A stretch of 64,000 bases of DNA from Icerya purchasi (taxonomy: Eukaryota > Arthropoda > Insecta > Hemiptera > Monophlebidae). Every line of letters starts with the position of its first letter. Positions within the stretch are counted from its first letter, which is position 1. The translations under genes and the position numbers were made by a program. Where the stretch lies: contig CM077116.1 of the NCBI GenBank assembly GCA_039619475.1, positions 169,773,363 through 169,837,362 of the forward strand, read 5' to 3'. Under the pieces are notes generated by a model. It searched no databases. It was not told the DNA's origin and was given only the letters and a program-made list of their open reading frames with translations. This document shows positions 11,130 to 24,189 of the stretch, piece after piece.

Positions 11130-14100
11130 CGATTAACGACATGGTGAAGAACGGATTTTGGAGGAACAAGAGAACAAAAAAAATTAATTGGATGAAGCGG
11201 TTATTATTATTATTATTGTTTTTAAATTTACGTGCCATGAACAGCGCCTATAGGCTAGAGGTACGGATAAGTATACGTGTATATATTAAATTTACATGGT
11301 GGTGCACGAAACTGATTAGTTTGGAAAAGATGGTAAGAGGGGATATTAGGTAAGGAGGGAAGATTACGTGTTGACTCGAGGGAACTGAATTGTTTTTCAA
11401 TACAGTTAGACTATTTTTTTTCTGACAGAGGAACCACAGAATGAAAAAAGAAGATAAATGACGCCTGTATTTTCGGTTTACAATAAAAATATTTAATTTG
11501 AAATATTCGTAATATTTTCATTGGTAGATTTTAATTTAATTTATTGATTTTTTTACTACTTAATGAGTGTATTTTAAATCGTTTACATTTTTTCTTTTTT
11601 TTATCTGAAAGACATGGCTAATACCACTGAAACAGATTTAAATTATAAAATTCAAAATGAATTAAAAATTAAACTATATTTACATCTAAAAAACCGTAAA
11701 TACTGAATTAAAAAAAAAAAAAAATCTGACGAAACTGTTAGAATTACACAAACTTTGGATTGACTAAAATTTCAGCGATAATAGATATTACTTATTACAT
11801 TTATTAAACGCACAATATTTTCATTTAATAATAATTTTTCACCGTAGTTTATTTACTACATAACACACATATTAAAAATATTTCAGCAGCTATAAATGAC
11901 TTGGGTAAATTACATTATTCTTCGGATATATGAATATATTTTCTCTGTGGTGCTAGAAATCATAAATTCCAATAATATTAAGTTTGTGTTCCCAACAACA
12001 AAAAAGCTTCATTAAAAATTTGAAAACGCGTATATAAAAGAGAAATTTGAAACAAAACTTTTCCATTAATCCATTATTTTTTTTTTTTTTTTTGTTTACA
12101 TCATTAGAACTCAAATTGCAAATTATGTTCAACCGCGCAATTACTATAATTCATGAACCACTTACAAATTAAACTGCTTGAAGGATATTATTTTTAATCA
12201 TGGAACAGAAATAGTATTTGGACAAGACCGACAGAATTCCAAATAGTAAATTGATTGTAAAAGTAAGTGATTTAAGCTTAAATGTAAGTTGACGAATTGA
12301 ACAACAAGTGGATAAACGGGGAATACTCAAAAAATATATGATGATCATAAGAAACGGTTATATTATATTTTTTTTAATAAAAAGTTAGTTTTTCGCGCAC
12401 CCTCCCATTAAAAGTAGTACTCGGGACAAAAAATTGTGTAAAATATTTTAAACTTACCTAAATTAATTACTTCTCGATTTTATGAATAAAATAACTATAG
12501 CTCGTTAATTTATAGAATATGTTTACAAGAAGTAATTTATTTAATTACGTATATTCAATTATTTAACAACTACTTTTTAACGTCAGCTTATGTCGTGATG
12601 TTTCTAATGGATGGCTAATGAAAACATATAAATTATTATACATACGTATTTCAAGAAATGTATAAATCTTTGTTTATTTTGTGAACTACGGGACATATAA
12701 ATGTACAGAAATCATTTATAAAATTCTGCATACTTCACGGATTGCGTTACATACTTCCTCATATTTTATGTATGTGTGATTAATGCGTATCGGTTATCCG
12801 TCTATGTGCAGATGCATGAAAGTGTGTTTGTGCACGCGCGTGTGTAAAAAATACATAAAACTTATTTAGTTTTGACCACCATTATTGTCAGCAAATCACA
12901 CTTTGACGGTGACCAATAATAACTTAAAGATAAACGCGAATAATAATGCGGAAAATAAAACAGTGATTGCTAAAAGGAGGGACTACTCTTATAACTAGCG
13001 TGACTATTTTAAGGAAATGCTTTATTCTCCACAAACGTGATGGGAAAAATAATTTTAGTAGCTAATAAATGTATGAGGAAGTTACAATGATTATAAGCTA
13101 ATGTAGAACATAATGTAAGACAATGATGACGACAAGGTAATCGTAATCAGCCATTCATGCTTCCTACATTTCACAGTCAGACCAAGAAAGAGAGAGAAAT
13201 CTGATGATGTGGAATCTGGTACTGAATTATTGCAACTGTTCTACTGCTAATTAGATTATTAATAGAATATAAATTTAACAGAACTAATACGTAATAGTTT
13301 ATAATGCAAATATGTGCACCCTGGTTACCTAGTAACTAAATTTTTTAGACAAAGTTCGCTAGCTTTAGGATTCTTAAAAGCTTTTCAGAAAGCATTATTG
13401 CAATAGTGTTGATGATCACGTTGCGTTTACACGAATATAGTTCTCATTCATTTACAATGTTTTGTGGGTTCTATATCTATGGTTAATTTCACCGGTCAGA
13501 TTTAATTCGATGATACTACTTTTGTTCCCCATGTTTAGATTAAAAAAAATAAAAAAAAAAAAACTCGGAAAAACAAAAAAACACATCGAAGTGCTATTAC
13601 ACGAATAACAAAATGTAATCGGCGTAATCTGTTTATGAAAATTTACAAATATCAATGCACTGTGACATTTATATACTCGTACGTAGGGGAAATAGGATAG
13701 TGTTACAATTAATTTTTACTGCTGTGTCACGTATGTAACCGTATTAAATAAAATATGTTTAAATACAATGATTTTTTTAGGCAACATTCTTACATATTAT
13801 ACAAATTACTAGCCTACTTCTATATTGAAAAGACAAAAAATTAATCAGGCAACAGTAATAATGTTGTTCCCTGTTACAAGGTATGTTGTTACATAGGAGA
13901 GCAAAGTTGTTGCAAATAAATATAAATGGAAAAACATGTATGAATATACATATATAATAAGTATAATATAATATTGGATGTTCAATGAAAAGAATTGTAC
14001 ACTTAATAAAAAAATTGGTATAATATGTTTATAAATTGAAAAAAAGTAAAAGTTCTTTTATAATTTCATAATAAATTTGTGCATAATAATAAAAAAAAAT

Positions 14101-15120
14101 ATAATTGTATGCCTACAAAAACAATATTTCGATGAATTTGTATAATAATAAAGAAATCTAGTGACGTTAGCATTAATACTAAAATATAAACAAAATTAAC
14201 ACATTAAAAATAAAATCAAAATTGTTTCATGCTCTCAGAGTTATTTCGTATGTTAAGTTAAAGACAACCATAATTTACATCTACATAATACTAAATTCAA
14301 AACAAAGACATTAAATTTTAAATCTGTAATATTCTATATATTTTTCACTCAGCATTTTCGATGTGTATTTATGTGTGTTAAAAATTTTTGTAACTTTATT
14401 GCCCTTTTTCGAAATTTTTTAAAACCTATTATGCTTCGTTAATGATTTCGCAATCTTTAAATTTAATTATTTTACTATATTATAATAAATATTATACTCG
14501 ATAAATATGACCAGTTTGATTTCTTTTAACAATAAAATTTAAAATATATATATATGTAAATACACAAACAGCAAATGCGATCACTACATATAATCAAAAC
14601 CGTTGATATTAAAAAAAAAAATTCAAAGAATATATCACTAAATAAACTTGCTAAATAAGAAAGAAAGCGAAAGATACAGTAACGAATATATATTAGAAGC
14701 AAATTTAATTCATTCATGTACGTTTTAAATAACAGAGGTTTACTAATTTATAACATTTTAAATATGGCTGACTACATATTATGAAAAAAATAAGAAAAAA
14801 AAAACTATTCGACAAAAAACGTGCAGCTGTTAATGGTTTCCTCATTAATAAGTTCACTGCTAATAATTTACTAGTTGTCATTATATATCACTATGAAGAT
14901 GGATACAATTATCCGAAACTAGTCAGTGCTGTTTTATTAAATAAATAATATAGTATTCTGTATTTAAAGTGTGTTATATTTGTTTCAAAGTTTATAAAAT
15001 ATCACAAAGTATGAAAGAAAATCACATTAATAACGCCCTGCTTTATACTTATGTATCAATATAAGTACATCGATGAATAGTTTAAAAAGACATTTAAAAA
15101 TAAATAATAAAACATAGTTT
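11130..15120. other. Four kilobases of AT-rich sequence, no gene recognised
   Basis: No protein similarity, no clear repeat and no splice-site-bounded exon could be made out. Homopolymer A/T runs are frequent (for example 11709-11723 and 12078-12095). The reading frames present are short and low in complexity. Confidence 0.4.
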
Positions 15121-15840
15121 AGTTACTATCAAATAGCGATGTCGCATGCCTGGAATAAAACAATATTTTTTCAAAAATTTCGAGCTTTCGCTGAGGCCTA
15201 ACTTTAAAGTTAGAAACCCGGATGTTCCAAATTAGAATACGCGTATTTTTAACCTTGTTCAAAATTTTTAACTATAATGCTCGCGCTACAAGGAGGTAGA
15301 GTCATTTTTCGAGGGCTTTTTTGAATTTTTCGACAACTTTTAAAATTTCGTTAAGAAAATGAAATATGGTTTCGTTTTCGACAAATAGCGATCTTGGCCA
15401 AATGCTCGGGAAAAAAATATTTTTTTCCAAAATTTCGAGCCTTTGGCGCCGTGGAATTTAAATATAAAGTTCTAAGCTGGACTATATTTTTAAACTCTAT
15501 TTTATGTACTATATGAGGGACATTTTGGTGTTCTCTGAACTTTTTCATACGGGCTATCAACATACTTTTCTTTGCAATTTTTGGTTCAGAAGGGAGGAAT
15601 CACGTTTTATTGTAACTTTCTTTTAGTTTATGAAAGATCTTCTGTGTTTTGTTTTATATTTTGAATCACGTTTTTAAAAGATTATCTCACGATGAGTTAT
15701 GAATTTTTAAGTAATTTTTGAGATCGTTTTAAATTCCATACTATATATCTAAGGAAATTGATTATTTTGAAGTTATAGCTCGTCACCAAGAAAAGTTTAA
15801 TTGTGATTTAAGTTACAATTTTGAAGTTATGTACTGAGTC
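15121..15840 (-). repeat. Dispersed repeat with two internal tandem units (copy 1)
   Basis: Two diverged units start at the shared phrase CAAATAGCGAT (about 15130 and 15381) and run about 250 bp each. Both contain an A run, AAAATTTCGAGC and later a GAACTTTTT-like string. A tail at 15561-15840 includes TTATGAATTTTTAAG and TTTAAATTCCATA. The same parts recur at 47.3-48.3 kb in this orientation and at 21.0-21.5 kb inverted. The short frame inside (about 15351-15563, minus) is a chance product of the repeat. The family is not recognised. Confidence 0.75.
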
Positions 15841-16033
15841 CTAAAAAAAAAAAAAAAATAAAAATAAAATAATTGTAAAAAGTTTAAAAATGCTTTATCA
15901 CACATTATTAGAAATTCTCTTTTTTTCTCCCTTTACAATAACATTATTTTACATACATGAATAACAAAAATTAAATTAAATACAACTCTCCTCATCAACA
16001 CCCAATAGCTCAGGAAAGTACAAGTACCCGTGT
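15841..16033. other. A-rich spacer
   Basis: An A tract at about 15843-15860 and AT-rich sequence precede the LINE fragment. No feature is seen. Confidence 0.3.
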
Positions 16034-16600
16034 CTCGTTCGCATGGATCCCATCGTACGTTAGAATCCAGGGAAATTCGTTCGCGGATACTGCGGAAAAG
16101 AAGGCTCATTATTCTTTTCGGTACCGAACATTGAAATACCGCCAATGGATCTTAAAGCTCATGCAGTGCAAAAATCACTTCAAACATGGCCAAAAAACAG
16201 TGGACCAACATCCCAAACACGAACAAGGTGCGCTCAATTCGAGATACTATTCGACCATGGAAAACCTCATTAGTCACCAATCGAAGGAATGAAATCGTTG
16301 TCACAAGACTCCGCCTAGATCCCTCCAAAATCACTTATGTCCAGATAACCTATCCCACTGTGTTCCAATTGCAATTCTTCTGTCACAATCTAACATTTAC
16401 TCGTTAGCTGCGCCACCTATAATTCATACCGAGCACAAATTTTCCAGTCGTCCAACCTTTCCGAAATCCTGTCTGACCATCAAGACAAAATTTAACGCCT
16501 CCTACGTTTCCTCAAGATCACTAACCTATTCCACTCTATCTAACTCTTATCTTATCCGTACCACTGGCTTAGTGGTTACGACACGTTAATTAAAGAAAAA
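16034..16600 (+). mobile_element. LINE 3' fragment: RNase H end plus C-terminal segment
   Basis: Near 16043 one frame reads WIPSYVRIQGNSFADTAEK, the terminal RNase H motif of non-LTR retrotransposons. In a shifted frame, 16186-16407 reads WTNIPNTNKVRSIRDTIRPW and then RRNEIVVTRLRLDPSKIT, the usual C-terminal RLRxGHxxxTH segment, with GH replaced. A further shifted frame carries a trailing segment ending near LIRTTGL (about 16570). No poly(A) tail was identified with confidence. It is of the same broad type as the 8.9-kb element but of a different family, and it is broken by at least two frameshifts. Confidence 0.75.
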
Positions 16601-17029
16601 GAACAACAAAAATTAATATGTCCCATCCAATTCCTAATCCTGTTTTACCCCTTTTGCATGCACAAATATCGATGTAATTGTTTAATTTAATTATTAGTAA
16701 TTCTATTAATATAAATACATATTATTTTTACGATATTTTACTTCTTATATAATAAGTTAAAATTATTAAATGTAATTGTTATTAATTACTCTATATTACA
16801 GTTAAAAATTGTGTTCGTGCTATTACCGTCTTGCAAAATACGATGTATGCTATTTTGAAAATTGCACCTCACACAGTTTTTAGACGTTGCAGTATTATAT
16901 TTATATAAACAAACTTTAAATATTCCACGTTATAAATTATATGTTAAAAAAATTCGAGGTAAAGGTATTATTATTTATTCTATCTGATACATACAAAATG
17001 TGATTATTCACAGCATACTTAATGCGTGT
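16601..17029. other. AT-rich spacer, no gene
   Basis: Nothing is recognised on either strand. Confidence 0.3.
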
Positions 17030-18620
17030 CCACCGTTTAAAAAGATATTGAACCCGATCATCATCATCTGTTTTTTAGACTTGACCACCGCTTTAAACAA
17101 TGTATACATAACTGATCTGTACTGTTATCGTCATGCTCCTTATCGGAAAAACTACACACCTTCTTTTTATTAACAACACTGAACAGATTAACGCAGTTTT
17201 CCTTAAAAATCTTTTTCTGATTCCTTTGATTTTCATTTTCTTCTGATGTTGCCTTGACGACACGTGCAGTTGTTAAAACGGAACATGCGTTACCGTTTTC
17301 TTCTTTCCCTTACGTCTTTTCAATACCTGACAACGTGCAAGGAAGCTGGTAATTCTCCGAATTATCCGACATGGAATTATCCTCGTGGTTTTCTGACGGC
17401 TAAGGTCTTCTTGTATATTAGCTGGAGTTGCTGCTAATACTTCTTTCATTATTCCAGAAATGTTATATTTTCCTATACTCTTTGCCGGATTAACTATCAT
17501 CAGTTGAAAGGTTTTTACATGATGTTTGAACGGAAACTAGACTATTCCAAGGGTTGTAAACGGTGTGATATATGAGTTGGAAATTATATCATCGCTACAA
17601 CATTTCAGAAATGAAGCATTCTAATACGGAGATGCGATATATAGTTGTTTAATAAAGGGAAAACTGGGCGATTGTTTTCATATCTTACTGAATGCATTAG
17701 GAGTTTTATTGAATTTAAAAATTCTTCACTTATCTATCCACCCGGAGGGGGGGGGGGTATACAACTAGCTGGGACATTTCATAGAAAATTATCTTTGTAA
17801 TATTTTTTTCTTTAGAGATATTAATATGGGAGATACAATACTATTTTCAAGCGTATTTACCTGCAAAACACCACTGTTACAACTGATTCTTCTTTAGCAG
17901 CAGTAATAATAGCCCTTACTTGTTTACTCTACCTTTACTAGCAATTATTGGTTTTTGAACGGTACCAATACCGGATTCGTCTACATTATACATTTGTTCA
18001 ACAGTGAATTTATATTTTGCAAATAGTTTTACTAATTTGAAAACCTTTCACATTATAAACTTATCAAACTTTGAAGCTTTAGCCAGATTCGTTACTTCTT
18101 CTTAATAAACCCCCGTAAAAAAGTTTTTGTAGCCTTTTTTTTGGTTTATAACCCAGTGTTATCGGGAATTTTTATTTCATTAGCATCCGCAAAACGTGAG
18201 CGAGAATTGTAATATTTAATCTGTTACGCCAAAATGTATAACACTGTTTCGTGTAATTCGCAAGCTCTTCTTCTTGCTTATCGTTAACTATTATTTTCGG
18301 TTCACCATTTCCAATATACATTTTGCTTTAAAGAAAACACAAAAAGGGGAAAAATAAATGTAAATAGTAAATTAGATTTTGTCCGTGAAGAAATTTCAGG
18401 TCCTTATTTAAATATAAATTAAACAACACAATATACTTTTGTTTTTTGTTTTCTTAATGGAACCGATGTAAAATCGAAAAATTATTGTCATGTTTTTTCA
18501 CAGTCACCCGTAACAATAATTTATTGTACCATATATCACGAGCAACTGTTTTGTACGTATTTTCTTCAATCGCGGCTCTCTGTGTCTTTCTTAAATATTT
18601 CGGCGGCATTATTACTTATG
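17030..18620 (-). pseudogene. Decayed Tigger/pogo-type (DDE_1) transposase
   Basis: Reading leftward from 18611, the minus strand begins MPPKYLRKTQRAAIEE, the basic N-terminus typical of this group. Near 18240 it carries KQEEELANYTKQ. Near 17980 it has YNVDESGIGTVQKP, the first catalytic Asp region (NVDExG). The frame at 17500-17273 has ISGIMKEVLAATPANIQ, matching the conserved A(A/T)P-N-I segment after the DDE core. A Cys-rich remainder (CIHCLKRW) lies near 17105. Many stops and shifts interrupt it, and the segment with the other two acidic residues is not readable. Terminal repeats were not found. Confidence 0.7.
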
Positions 18621-18629
18621 TAGAATAAT

Positions 18630-21039
18630 GTGATATTTGTTAAAAGTGACTGGCATGAGATAAGTTGTTGTACCCTAACATATCCGTTTATTATTGTATC
18701 AACTTACCACTCGTATGATACTTTTTTTTACATGACATCATGTAACTTTAAATTGAACTTGTTTTTAATATATTTTATGCGAAACTATATTCTATATATG
18801 CACTCCTACAATGCAAATCTGTTTAACCGGTAGAGCTTTTTACTCAAGAAAATGAATAAAAAAAAAAAGTTACTAAATATATCAAAAACAAGTATTTTTA
18901 TTACAACTCAGCTTATAGTAGTTTAAAAAACAACTAGCAAGTTTTATACGTGATCTGTCCAAATAATCATACATGGAATAAACTGACTATAACAATTTAC
19001 TCCACTTTTTCTAATATTTACAAACGCATCCACACACACACACTCATGTACATGTAGATAAAAAAATGATTTCGACCAAATAAATGCGTCTTGACTTTTC
19101 TAAATAAATAACTCGTATTCTAAAAGGAATGCACTTAAAAGATGTAAACGAGAATGAAAATGGAAAACATAGATATTTATGAGTGAATCTCTCTTTAAAT
19201 TAATTTTCAAAGTGTCACAATTTGCGCCTATTACTTCTCATCGAAATATAAGAAAAATTCGAAGTGTATTTTACCCGAACTTGTTAGAAATTTTTCTCGC
19301 GCAAAATAAGGTATTCAAAACCGCAAAGAAGTATTGTGCCAACGAAATGCGCACGAAATGAAATAAAATGAAACAAATATTAACGCCGAATCGTGAAATT
19401 AAATCAGAACGAGTAAACTGTAAACACGGTACAAACATGTCGCCTAAATAAAGAATTTACACACGAGTGATCACTATTAGATCTCTATCCGCGCGCCAAA
19501 ATTTACGCTGGTCAATTCGAAATTTTGCAAATCAGTACAAAAATGGAAATTGTAAGTAACAAGATCGCAGCCTCTTCTTTTCTACTTCATATTCACTGTC
19601 AGTACCACTGGTACGCTGAACAACCGAAACGAAGACACTGGCTAACTTCAGTGAAAATTTAAAGCACAAATGAGTGAAGGGCAACTTGAAGCATTTTCCC
19701 TATTGCTACGAAAAGAAGCGTTTTGATGGTTAACTCCTAATAATAAAAAGACAGTTGGTGACTAGCAATTTTTTATCAAACTTTTTCCTTCGACTAGTTT
19801 ATTACTAACCTTTTTCCTGTACAAACAGGATTTACGTGGATACGTATGACCACCCAAACTTCCATTTTATCGAAGCTTGCTCTACTCACCATCAGAGGGA
19901 ACAAGGAATCTTTCAAAAGAAAGAAATGAAGAAAAAAGAAGAACTTTGGCGATCGTTATCTAGCAAAGGGCGGAACGATTAGATCACACATCGATGAAAT
20001 GACACGTTTGTTTTAGGCCTCGGTCTGTTTTTATACTATCACTAAAGCCGCAGTAAGCAAACAAAACGATAGGCTGGCCCTATGCAAAGTTACCGAGTAA
20101 ACGATTTCATACTACCGCAGTTGTTTCAGCAGATCGTCACAGTACCGCTTTTAGATCAACTGAAACGGTCGGCAAATTTTCGCAAGCGATATTATTTCAA
20201 GCAGTTTTGACACTGCTGTCGTGACCGCGACCGCGGTACCGCTTTCATAAAACGGCAACGAACCGGTACATTGATGTTACACGAAGTTACTGAATATGAT
20301 ACATACAGATCAGCGAATTCCTTTCAGTTTCGTCAGTTTGTTACAGTACGTATTTACCGCGACTTTCAAATTTGTCACCGTTCACTGAATTTCCTAACTC
20401 TTTTGGGTGTCTAGCGAATTTTTTTCATAGTATAATAAACTACGGATAACATTAATTATACAAAAAAAATTATACGGATTATGTTTAATGAGTCACGGAA
20501 TACTTGAAAAAAAAAACAACAAAAAAACCAAAAAAAACCCAAAAAAAAAACATTCAAAATACAAAAAAATTGGATAATTGTAGTTTATTATTTTTGAATA
20601 TAAAACAGAGATTTTATTAATTAGTACACATATGTTCAATATGTAAATCAAAAAATAATATAAACAATATTTGTTTCTATTACATCGTTGGAATTTATGA
20701 ATCGAAGAGGTATATGTGATTTTTTTATTTGCCAAATATTTATACGAGGCGTTTAGAATAGTAAAAGTCTAAACGTGTCATGAAATTATATGTATAACTT
20801 AATAACTGGATAAAGTTTCAACCTTTAAATAACTTTTTTATCGAACAATAAATTTCATTCGGTTTATCCCCCGTTTTTGGTTTATATAATGAAAAGTTAA
20901 ATTTAATTACAAGCCCATTTATACATTTTTTTATAGGCTTTTATTAAACTCGGTTTGTCATTCTGTCTGCCTGGAGGGAATTTTGCGAATGATTTTTCAC
21001 CTACTTCCCGATGAATTAAAAAAGTGTCCTTTTGCAGAA
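18630..21039. other. Spacer with A-rich tract, no gene recognised
   Basis: There is a CA-rich microsatellite at about 19029-19045 and an A-rich tract with C interruptions at 20505-20565. The part from about 19,480 to 20,400 is richer in G+C and CpG than its surroundings and includes short palindromic strings such as GACCGCGACCGCGG near 20223. It looks single-copy, but no exon or promoter can be assigned. Confidence 0.35.
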
Positions 21040-21560
21040 ATGCTCGTTATAGATGACAACACAATATTATGCAACATCCGGGTTTCCAGCTTTAAAATTA
21101 AACCCTAGCGGAGCCGAAGCTCGAAATTTTGGGATTTTTTTTCTTTTTTCCGGGCATTTGATTTATCGTTGGAAGGATCGCTATTTGTCGAGAACAAAAC
21201 CATATTCTATTTCTTTAATGAAACTTTCGAAGTTTACGAAAAGTTCAAAAAAGCGCGAGATCTAATATGTAGCACTCTCTTTGCGACGCGAGTATTATAG
21301 CTAAAAATTTTGAACAAGATTGAAAATATACACATAATACACGTATATTTCTTTGGTTTGGAACATCTAGGTTTTCAACTGTAAAATTAGCGCCTCGAGG
21401 CTTGGAAAGCTAGAACTTTTGGAAAAAATATATTTTTTTTCTTTCGGTCATGTGATATATTAATGGAAATATCGCTATTAGTTAAACATGGTATTTCATG
21501 TGCTGTGGATTCCGTATGCATTATATGAAAAACAAAAGACAATTGAAAGAATAAGATCCA
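21040..21560 (+). repeat. Dispersed repeat with internal tandem units (copy 2, inverted)
   Basis: Two units begin AACATC at 21073 and 21362 (period 289 bp). Each contains a pyrimidine-rich TTTCC/TTTTC block, a GAGGCTTGGAAAGC or GAGCCGAAGCTCG block, an AATTTTG stretch, a long T run and ATCGCTATT. This is the reverse orientation of the 15.1- and 47.3-kb copies. Shared strings with the 15.1-kb copy include TAGCTAAAAATTTTGAACAA (inverted there). The small open frame here is a by-product. Confidence 0.75.
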
Positions 21561-24104
21561 TTATTTCATAAAATGTAATACAAATTTTTGTAAATGTCCT
21601 ATGATATTGAATGAAATAAGGCAAAATAAAGTACAATTCTAAATTTATTGTTTTTTATTGAATTACATAGTAGTAAAAAGTCCAGACTAAAAAATAAAAA
21701 AAATATATTTTTTTTTTTAAAAATAGGTTGTTATTTCTGCACTAAACAATATAAAATAACTAGATTACAATCAGGAACGAGGTCGGAATATTACTTTTGA
21801 AATAATTTTAAAATGCTTTTTTAAAATTTAGTTTTAAAGATTTGAAAAAAAAAAATGATTCCGGAATTTTCTCATCCGCTGTAATTTCCAAATAACCCGC
21901 TTATTTTACCAACTATGCTTAAAAATATCATGCTAGTCAGCCATGATTTCTCTGGAACTCTTGCGCCTTCTTTTGTCGTATAATAACAACAGCTTACGCA
22001 ATGTCTTAAAATTTTTACTCACTTTATTCGGAAATAATTTTAAAATCGTTGTTCACGAAATCGCAGTTCTGTACCAAACACGTTTTCTCTTATATCCCCC
22101 CCCCCCGCGCGCCGGACACTTTCATTAAATTTAGATCGTGAATCCATACAGCGTGACTATTTTTTAACGTGAAATCCACTTACATAAACTTCCTTCAGAA
22201 AAGGAAGACAAACTTGGCATTTTACGCGAGTGCTATAACAAAGCGGAAACATGTAATAAATTTACTGCGATAAAATTAGATTTTTCAATGAAATTATTCA
22301 AGGTAATGGATATTTTTGCCATAATCCGAACGAAATTTCACAACGGATACAAAAGCGCCAGTGCGAAATTAAGAGATATAAGACATGAAAGAATTGAATA
22401 CTAACTGTTTATCGGACAGAAACAGATCCGAGATCTACAAGGACGATATTTCACACAATCGTTTGAAATAGACCCGATAAGGAGCCATTTAATTCGGAAA
22501 GTATCATCGATTCTGCGGGGGTTCTTGTAGTGAAATAAAGCAGTATTGAATTTTTGAAAGTTACAAAAATAATATTACAATTAAAAAATAAAAAACGGAA
22601 TATTTTTACAAATTTAAGTTTTTAAGTGTATTTTAAAATAATTATTATTAGCGCGTAGCAGATTAAAGAGAAAGATTTGAAGAAAAAAGTATTTTTTTTC
22701 GTAAACCGTATTTTAAAAAATATATACGGAGCATAATTATGTAAATATAATCATTTTGTTTTTATTAATATTTAATACGGATACTTAGGGAAATGTGAAA
22801 AGAATGTGCTGCTGCTTGATCGTATCTAATAAAAACCCCATAACAAATTTAACGATACATTAAATTAAACTGTCCCTCAACGGATACATTTTAGATGCTT
22901 GTATCTTTCATCGGGGGAAACGTGATCGCAACGTAAATAAAGGTGACCCGTTAAGGAAACACTATAAAAATGTCACGAAAAGGTATCCTCTTTGTACAAT
23001 TCCCGGTATTCTGTTTTTCATTTAAAAACTGCAAACCGTGTTACCGTCACATTTTTTCGATAATGTTGAAGCTGCCAGCACTTGCAAAACAACGACGATG
23101 CGCGCTCTCCCGCTGGTTTCCGACAAAACCCGTTAAAATATTCATTCGCAGATATGTACGAACGTAGAGGTTGGCCGAAAGCGTTCGCTCGCTCATTTGT
23201 ATCGATCTCAAAAATTACCGTAAGCATTCTGATTACGATTAATTAGAGCACGCTTTATTAATTAGTATTTATAGGCTGCGCTAAATCGTCAATTATAATA
23301 ATTACAGTTTCACAGGTAACAACGTTAATTCGGAACGTTTAAAAGAACCTGATAAGACACAAAAATTAGCACAACACCACTCGGTAAACGATAAACTAGA
23401 AAAGCTTCCGGGTTCGTGAAAGACACCAGAAACAGGTATGCAAAGGCGTTAACGGCTAGTTATTATGCACGCAGAAGACGACGAAGCAAAATTATTCACA
23501 CATGCACGTAGAAGTACGGGCAAGGTTGTTAGCGAACGGTAATATTATTTAAAAGTATATTAATGCTGTTCTGGAGAATATTACGATTTTTCGGTTATAT
23601 TATGCGGAACGAGCACACCCCGTGTTAATATAATTGATAGGCAAGCAAGCGGAGGGAACTCGTCCTCGTGGCAGATTACGCATTAGGTGAACACGGACAC
23701 GATCAGAAAAGTACTTGGGAAGTCGGCTGTTGACCGTAAAATCGGGGGCAGTGACGTGAAAAAATTGAAGGGACTATAATACAAAAAAAAAAAAAAAAAA
23801 AAAAAAAAATGGTCACGACATTCCTCGGGGGAATTCCGACTGAAAAATAAGAATGCTTACTAAACTATAGAGCAGTAATTTTACCTGTAAACGCTTTCAT
23901 CGTAGAACAACAGAATCCTTAACGCTTGATTAACACTGCGTTTCCTCATTACATGATGCGGTTCTATATGCACATTGTGTAACACCTGTAACAAAATACA
24001 CTTCACATTAGTTAATTAAGTAAAGTACGATACGAAGCAATAACAAAAACTTTATTATACAAAAACAATTAGAAGGGGCTATGCAAAGTGACATGCAATT
24101 AGAC
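21561..24104. other. Spacer, no gene recognised
   Basis: AT-rich, with a C run at 22099-22107 and a 26-base A tract at about 23784-23809. The block around 23,440-23,760 is richer in G+C and looks single-copy. No protein similarity was recognised. Confidence 0.35.
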
Positions 24105-24108
24105 TTAA

Positions 24109-24182
24109 CTCACACGGACCACCTTTCAACCAATTTTTTTTTTTGGGCCTGATGTGGTAGAAAGGTAGTCCGTGTGAGTTAA
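24109..24182. repeat. Small TTAA-flanked hairpin
   Basis: TTAACTCACACGGACCACC and AAAGGTAGTCCGTGTGAGTTAA face each other with one mismatch in 22 bp, separated by about 33 nt including a T run. TTAA at both outer ends recalls piggyBac-type target duplications, but the pairing continues through it, so it may be simply part of the stem. Confidence 0.6.
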
Positions 24183-24189
24183 GCCTTAT

